Source: Cyanobacteria bacterium OH_PDB_112
GTDB lineage: Bacteria > Cyanobacteriota > Vampirovibrionia > Gastranaerophilales > CAJFVJ01
Length of the DNA: 8,019 bases
Assembly: GCA_023457295.1 (NCBI GenBank)
Contig: JAEWLZ010000154.1
Span: forward strand, 1 to 8,019
Direction: 5' to 3'
Below, piece after piece: positions 4,298-8,019 of this stretch (positions are counted from its first letter, which is position 1; each line of letters starts with the position of its first letter). The notes beneath the pieces are model-generated. The model was given only the letters and a program-made list of their open reading frames with translations. It was not told the origin of the DNA and made no database searches. Position numbers and translations under genes: made by a program.

Positions 4298-6520
4298 TTA
4301 AGACTTTCTTTCAGATAAAGCTTTTTTACCGGTAAGTTTAGCCATTGCTCTGTAATATGCGCCCACAATACCTTTTTGTTGAAGATTTTTCTTCTCTGTA
4401 TCAATAATTTGTTCTCTTGTGCTTTCGCCCAAAGGCAATCCGACAGAAGTTCTTTCCATAGTTTCCGTGGCAAAAGTATATCCCGTATTTACCAATTGCG
4501 CTCCTATAATACTTCCATCATATGTGTTTTTAAACAAGTTATTGCACAAAAGCTGAATAAATGCGCCATAAGCCAGTCTTACTCCTCTTTGAATCGTTCT
4601 TTCTTTAGCTTTTTGAGAAGCAAGTCCTGTGTCTTGTCCTTGAGAATCTATCATAACAAGGTTGTAACTATCTAAAATCAAAAAGCCACTGGTAACAGCA
4701 CTTGCGGTATTTTTAAATACTGAAGCCATTTCAGCATTTGAATAATTTGATTTTGTTACATTATCAAGACCTGACAAAAGGTTTTTATTCAATTTACCTT
4801 TATAATCTTTTTCACTTTCTTTATCTATTTTTTTCAAGAAATCAAGGCTATCTCTTACTAAGATTAATTCTTTTTCTTTTGATTCATCATCATCTCTTAT
4901 AATTTCCCATTCTTTTCTTGTTTTTTTGGCATCATCTTTAGCTTTTTTGGCTATTTTTTCTATTTCTTCTTTTGTTTTTCCGGAATTATTAATTGATTTC
5001 TTAACAGCCTTAACTGCTGTTTTTGTAAGTTTATATGGCAACAATATTATACTTTTCCAAACAAACGTAGCAGGGAATAACAAAATATCATTTATTATAG
5101 CGTTTTTGGTTTTAAGAATTTTTTTACCGAGATAAATTTCATCCCCTTTTTGATCTTTAACCGTATCTTTATATTTTTTTGCAATTGCTTTAAAACCATT
5201 ATCTTCAAGTTTTTTTGTTAATTCATCAAATTCTTTTCTTTTGATAGTTACTTTTGTGAAGAAGTGGCTGTTATATTTTTCATTCCATTCATGAAGTTTT
5301 TTAGCAACAGAATCCATCTTTTTGATTTTTTCAACAGCAAAACCAAAAACAACTAAGCCTGCGACAACTTTAAGTATATTTTCAAAAGTTAAAACACCTT
5401 TTTCAGGCGGATGATTATAATTTTTTGGTTTTGCTTCATTTCCTTTAAAGGCATCTGAAGGCTTTTTATCAACTTTTTTCTCTTTATCTTTGGCATAAGA
5501 TTTTTGTCTTTTCTTTGCGTATTTTTTAGCAGAATTTTCATCAAGAGGCAAAACAGGGTTTCCTGCCATCATCCTGCCCAAAAACTCTGAAACAAATACT
5601 ACTCCTGACATCAAGATTGTAGTAGTAGCCTGACTTGCATTCGTCTTTCTAGAAAAGAAGCTAAAGACTCCAAAAGTCATTGCTGTTGTAATTCCTATTC
5701 TTGCAACTTCTTGATTGAAACGACGCTGTTTTTCTTTTTTAGCGATGTCTTTATTATTATTCATATACATAGAAAGATTATAAGCATCATTTGCAAGGAA
5801 AAATGCAGGTATTATACCTGTCACAAATCTTGTTACAGAACGTTCTATGGTTGTTGAATAATTAGAAACAGAAGGTTTTAACCTTCCATGAGCATCTTTA
5901 AATACTTTAAAATCTTTATTTTCTGAAGCTTCTTTAAAAAATCTTTCAACAGCTGCAGCCTCTGACATAAGACTGGTTTCATCTTTTCTTTTTTGAATAG
6001 CTTCTGCCTTAGACCATTTTTTAACAATTTCGGAATCTTTCATTCCGGGGATTTTTTTAAAAAGATCAACAAAACCGCTTGCCATGTCCAAAGGCATTTT
6101 AACTATGGGATAAAGGGCAATGTCTTTGATTTTTTTGCCCGCAGATTCAGGCGAAAATTTTAGAGTGTCTCCCTCTCTTTTAATACCTGTTTCGGCTTCT
6201 CTTGCAACAACTCTGTCAATAGTTTCTTTTAAATGCTCTGCCGCTGATTTCCCAAGTTCTTTTTCAAATTTTGATAAAGCCTCTGTAATTGTTATCATTT
6301 TTACATTCACAGGGGGTTTTGTAGACAAAAAAGAACCCTTAAATGACAAATTTTGAGAAATTGAATTTAAGGGTTCTGAATTATTTGAAATATTTGATTT
6401 TTTTAAAAGACTCGAGTGCGAAAGTTGTGACCTGTCAATAAAAGAAGAATTCACCTCCGGCAGTTTTTGCCTGCCCGATAAGGGGTTTTCTTTACTTTGT
6501 AAATAACTGTTCGTTATCAT
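4298..6520 (-). CDS. Unrecognised multi-pass membrane protein with two copies of an internal module
   Basis: I do not recognise this 740-residue protein and assign no function. Residues 1-70 are polar, Ser/Asn-rich and probably disordered, ending in NLSFKGSF. Module 1 covers about 131-335. It has a hydrophobic helix near 133-155, a helix pair near 229-250 and 273-288 (ITTAMTFGVFSFF), and another near 299-315. A lysine-rich linker (332-360) and a hydrophobic segment (KVVAGLVVFGFAV, 384-396) follow. Module 2 covers about 475-710 and repeats the order: a hydrophobic helix at 475-497, a charged coiled-coil-like stretch at 513-570, then helices near 604-620, 648-664 and 670-686. Conserved pairs include DAYNLSM (245-251) with DSYNLVM (617-623), and LPLDENS with LPLGEST. 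It lacks a cleavable signal peptide. The upstream AGGAAAG is about 11 nt from the ATG, a loose ribosome binding site. It is probably transcribed alone. Confidence 0.75.
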   Translation of the reverse strand: MITNSYLQSKENPLSGRQKLPEVNSSFIDRSQLSHSSLLKKSNISNNSEPLNSISQNLSFKGSFLSTKPPVNVKMITITEALSKFEKELGKSAAEHLKETIDRVVAREAETGIKREGDTLKFSPESAGKKIKDIALYPIVKMPLDMASGFVDLFKKIPGMKDSEIVKKWSKAEAIQKRKDETSLMSEAAAVERFFKEASENKDFKVFKDAHGRLKPSVSNYSTTIERSVTRFVTGIIPAFFLANDAYNLSMYMNNNKDIAKKEKQRRFNQEVARIGITTAMTFGVFSFFSRKTNASQATTTILMSGVVFVSEFLGRMMAGNPVLPLDENSAKKYAKKRQKSYAKDKEKKVDKKPSDAFKGNEAKPKNYNHPPEKGVLTFENILKVVAGLVVFGFAVEKIKKMDSVAKKLHEWNEKYNSHFFTKVTIKRKEFDELTKKLEDNGFKAIAKKYKDTVKDQKGDEIYLGKKILKTKNAIINDILLFPATFVWKSIILLPYKLTKTAVKAVKKSINNSGKTKEEIEKIAKKAKDDAKKTRKEWEIIRDDDESKEKELILVRDSLDFLKKIDKESEKDYKGKLNKNLLSGLDNVTKSNYSNAEMASVFKNTASAVTSGFLILDSYNLVMIDSQGQDTGLASQKAKERTIQRGVRLAYGAFIQLLCNNLFKNTYDGSIIGAQLVNTGYTFATETMERTSVGLPLGESTREQIIDTEKKNLQQKGIVGAYYRAMAKLTGKKALSERKS
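4391..5098 (-). repeat. Module 2 of the internal duplication in the 740-residue protein
   Basis: This encodes residues 475-710. Landmarks are IINDILLFPAT (475-485), SNYS (591-594), FLILDSYNLVM (613-623), VRLAYGAFIQL (647-657) and TSVGLPLGEST (691-701). The module is longer than the first because of a charged stretch at about 510-580. From the DxYNLxM motif to the LPL motif the two modules align with almost no gap. Confidence 0.6.
5516..6130 (-). repeat. Module 1 of the internal duplication in the 740-residue protein
   Basis: This encodes residues 131-335. Landmarks are IKDIALYPIVK (131-141), SNYS (219-222), FLANDAYNLSM (241-251), ARIGITTAMTF (273-283) and NPVLPLDENS (321-330). Each has a counterpart in the same order and at nearly the same spacing in the second module. 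Boundaries are approximate. Confidence 0.6.
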
Positions 6521-6734
6521 TAAAAATCCAACTTTCCTACCACAACTATAAGAACATGTTTTTTATTTTATTTCAAGAAAAGTTTTATATCTTTTGAACC
6601 CTATAAAAAATAAAAAACTTTCAATTAGTAGAAAAACCGTGAATTCTCATAATTGCTATTTAAACAAAAAACATTAAGAAATTGTAACGAGAATTGGAGT
6701 TATCCTATAAATTCAAATTTTATAAGAAAAAATA

Positions 6735-7874
6735 TTAATTAACCGCCATATAATTATAAATAACTCTTGACGCTTCTATGATAAAGTCTTTGGCAGAATG
6801 TGCATTATGAGGACGTTCCACCATAATCACCACAATATATTTATGTCCGTTAGGCATTTCAACAATCCCTGCATCACCAATCATGCTGCCTATATTACCT
6901 GTTTTATGAACAAATTCCGCATCACGTCCTATGCCTGCTTGAATAAGATAGACATTTTTTACATTGCTCATAATATCAACTATTTTTGTACGTGAACGAA
7001 GGCTTAAAAGCTCGGGATTATCCAAATTGTATAAAATTTTACCCATTTCTTCAGCCGTTGTGACATTTGTACCTCCCAAATCCGGAAGCCAATTACCCAT
7101 TTGCGTACCGGAAACACCCCATAATTTTGTATTACGATTTATAGAGTTCATGCCTCCTACTTTTGAGAGAAGCATGTTGGTTGCAGTATTATCACTATCC
7201 TGAATCATAAGCTGTGCAAGAGTTTCAACTGTTAAATACTGATAACTCTGCTTGAATTGCAAATGCCCTGAACCACCTGTAACATAAACCGGTTCCATAA
7301 GCATTTTGTCATTAAGTTTAATAATCCCTTTATCTATAAGTCTAAAAAGTTCAAACAATATAGGGACTTTTATTATGCTAGCCGTTGCAACTGTCTGAGA
7401 AGAATTGATTTTTGCACTTCTACCTGCCATATAATCCCAAACAAAAATATGAGGTTTTATATTGCTGTAATTGTTTGCAACAGCCATCAATTGATTTTCA
7501 AGCGCAGGAAGCCTACCTCCGTCATACAAATCATCCATAATAGTATCTTCTATATCAGGAAGATTTTGGACAGAACCGAGAAAATAATTTTTTGTAGTAT
7601 ATTTTGTAGTCGGATTGACATAATCACAAGCATCAAAATGTATCGCCGAATTATGCCATCTATTTAAAACTAAATCCCCCCAAAGTTTTTGAGCCGAATA
7701 AGGCAAAACAAAAGCACCCAAAAGATAACAAAAAATAAGCAATCTTAATTGAGCAAAAAAACCTCTCTTTGGTTTTTTTCTTACAATTTTTTTCTTTTGC
7801 CTACCTTGATATACTTTCTGTGTTGATAAAGGTTCACAAGCCTTGAGATAAGGCTCTGATTTGACTTTATGCAA
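6735..7874 (-). CDS. Membrane-anchored class A beta-lactamase-like serine hydrolase
   Basis: This is a 379-residue member of the penicillin-recognising serine hydrolase fold, probably acting outside the membrane on cell-wall peptides or beta-lactams. A basic cytoplasmic tail (23-37, KKKIVRKKPKRG) precedes a single hydrophobic helix (about 41-60) with no clear cleavage site, so it looks like a type II signal anchor. The catalytic S-x-x-K is S166-I-I-K169 in TASIIKVP. SDN is at 227-229 (QDSDNTATNMLL) and KTG at 324-326 (VHKTGNIG). GSGHLQF lies at 201-207. The omega-loop stretch NWLPDLGGTN (261-270) has no residue clearly equivalent to Glu166, the deacylating base of true class A enzymes. Efficient beta-lactam hydrolysis is therefore doubtful. 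The start is TTG at 7874, with GGAG 9 nt upstream. The next in-frame ATG would remove the anchor. It is probably a single-gene unit. Confidence 0.85.
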   Translation of the reverse strand: MHKVKSEPYLKACEPLSTQKVYQGRQKKKIVRKKPKRGFFAQLRLLIFCYLLGAFVLPYSAQKLWGDLVLNRWHNSAIHFDACDYVNPTTKYTTKNYFLGSVQNLPDIEDTIMDDLYDGGRLPALENQLMAVANNYSNIKPHIFVWDYMAGRSAKINSSQTVATASIIKVPILFELFRLIDKGIIKLNDKMLMEPVYVTGGSGHLQFKQSYQYLTVETLAQLMIQDSDNTATNMLLSKVGGMNSINRNTKLWGVSGTQMGNWLPDLGGTNVTTAEEMGKILYNLDNPELLSLRSRTKIVDIMSNVKNVYLIQAGIGRDAEFVHKTGNIGSMIGDAGIVEMPNGHKYIVVIMVERPHNAHSAKDFIIEASRVIYNYMAVN

Positions 7875-8019
7875 TTCTTTCAGCTCCTTTTCGTGGTTTT
7901 AGAATATTTAAATTCTATCTTTTTATTTGAAGAAAAAGAATAATCTATATGACCTAAATTCAAACGGATTAGTCTTTTTTATCCAATTTCTTAGAGCATA
8001 TTTTTAAAATATTTGATAA

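Noticed and set aside
4926..5135. Hydrophobic plus-strand open frame inside the 740-residue gene
   Set aside because: It is antisense to a lysine- and glutamate-rich coding region, which reads as hydrophobic on the other strand; no ribosome binding site.
6521..6600. Promoter for the 740-residue gene (TTGAAA and TATAGT near 6546-6577)
   Set aside because: The spacing is about 20 nt, too long for a normal sigma-70 promoter, and other pairings are no better in such AT-rich sequence.
6642..6695. AATTCTC/GAGAATT inverted pair upstream of the 740-residue gene
   Set aside because: The arms are 7 nt and 40 nt apart, expected by chance in AT-rich DNA.

Overview
The window is AT-rich with compact, mostly minus-strand genes, GA-rich or AGGAG-type ribosome binding sites and two likely TTG starts. 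The serine hydrolase has an omega-loop signature (NWLPDLGGTN) that I associate with cyanobacterial-type class A beta-lactamase-like proteins. The largest protein has a low-complexity N-terminus ending in an SFKG motif. Together these suggest a non-photosynthetic relative of Cyanobacteria (Melainabacteria/Vampirovibrionia, Gastranaerophilales-like, often gut-associated). This placement is an inference; a low-GC Firmicute is the main alternative.

Layout. Positions 1-405 (-) hold the N-terminal 135 residues of a DEDDh 3'-5' exonuclease cut by the window edge. A 161-nt divergent intergenic region follows, with a promoter for the exonuclease and a perfect 11-bp inverted repeat. Positions 567-1313 (+) encode an unrecognised 248-residue protein with one hydrophobic segment and a C-terminal 11-residue repeat. 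It converges on a minus-strand operon (4162 down to 1317) in the order ROK-family glucokinase, holA (delta) and holB (delta'). Delta and delta' are the wrench and partner subunits of the DNA polymerase III clamp loader. The genes are 12 nt apart and then overlap by 4 nt (ATGA), and the operon ends in a hairpin that contains both convergent stop codons. Positions 4298-6520 (-) encode an unrecognised 740-residue membrane protein made of two diverged copies of one module. Positions 6735-7874 (-) encode a membrane-anchored class A beta-lactamase-like serine hydrolase.

Gene-free stretches are all under 300 nt. Positions 6521-6734 (214 nt) carry AT-rich sequence, an 11-nt word shared with the 567 gene leader, and no convincing promoter or terminator. 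Positions 7875-8019 (145 nt) hold the leader of the serine hydrolase gene and nothing else I can support. I see no tRNA, rRNA, CRISPR array, transposase gene or known riboswitch.

The most unusual features are three. Delta' carries a roughly 30-residue, GC-rich, hairpin-containing in-frame insertion in one of the most conserved parts of the protein, reminiscent of palindromic elements that invade genes. The 740-residue membrane protein has internally duplicated modules. The 248-residue protein ends in hendecad repeats. I see no complete defence or mobile system here.
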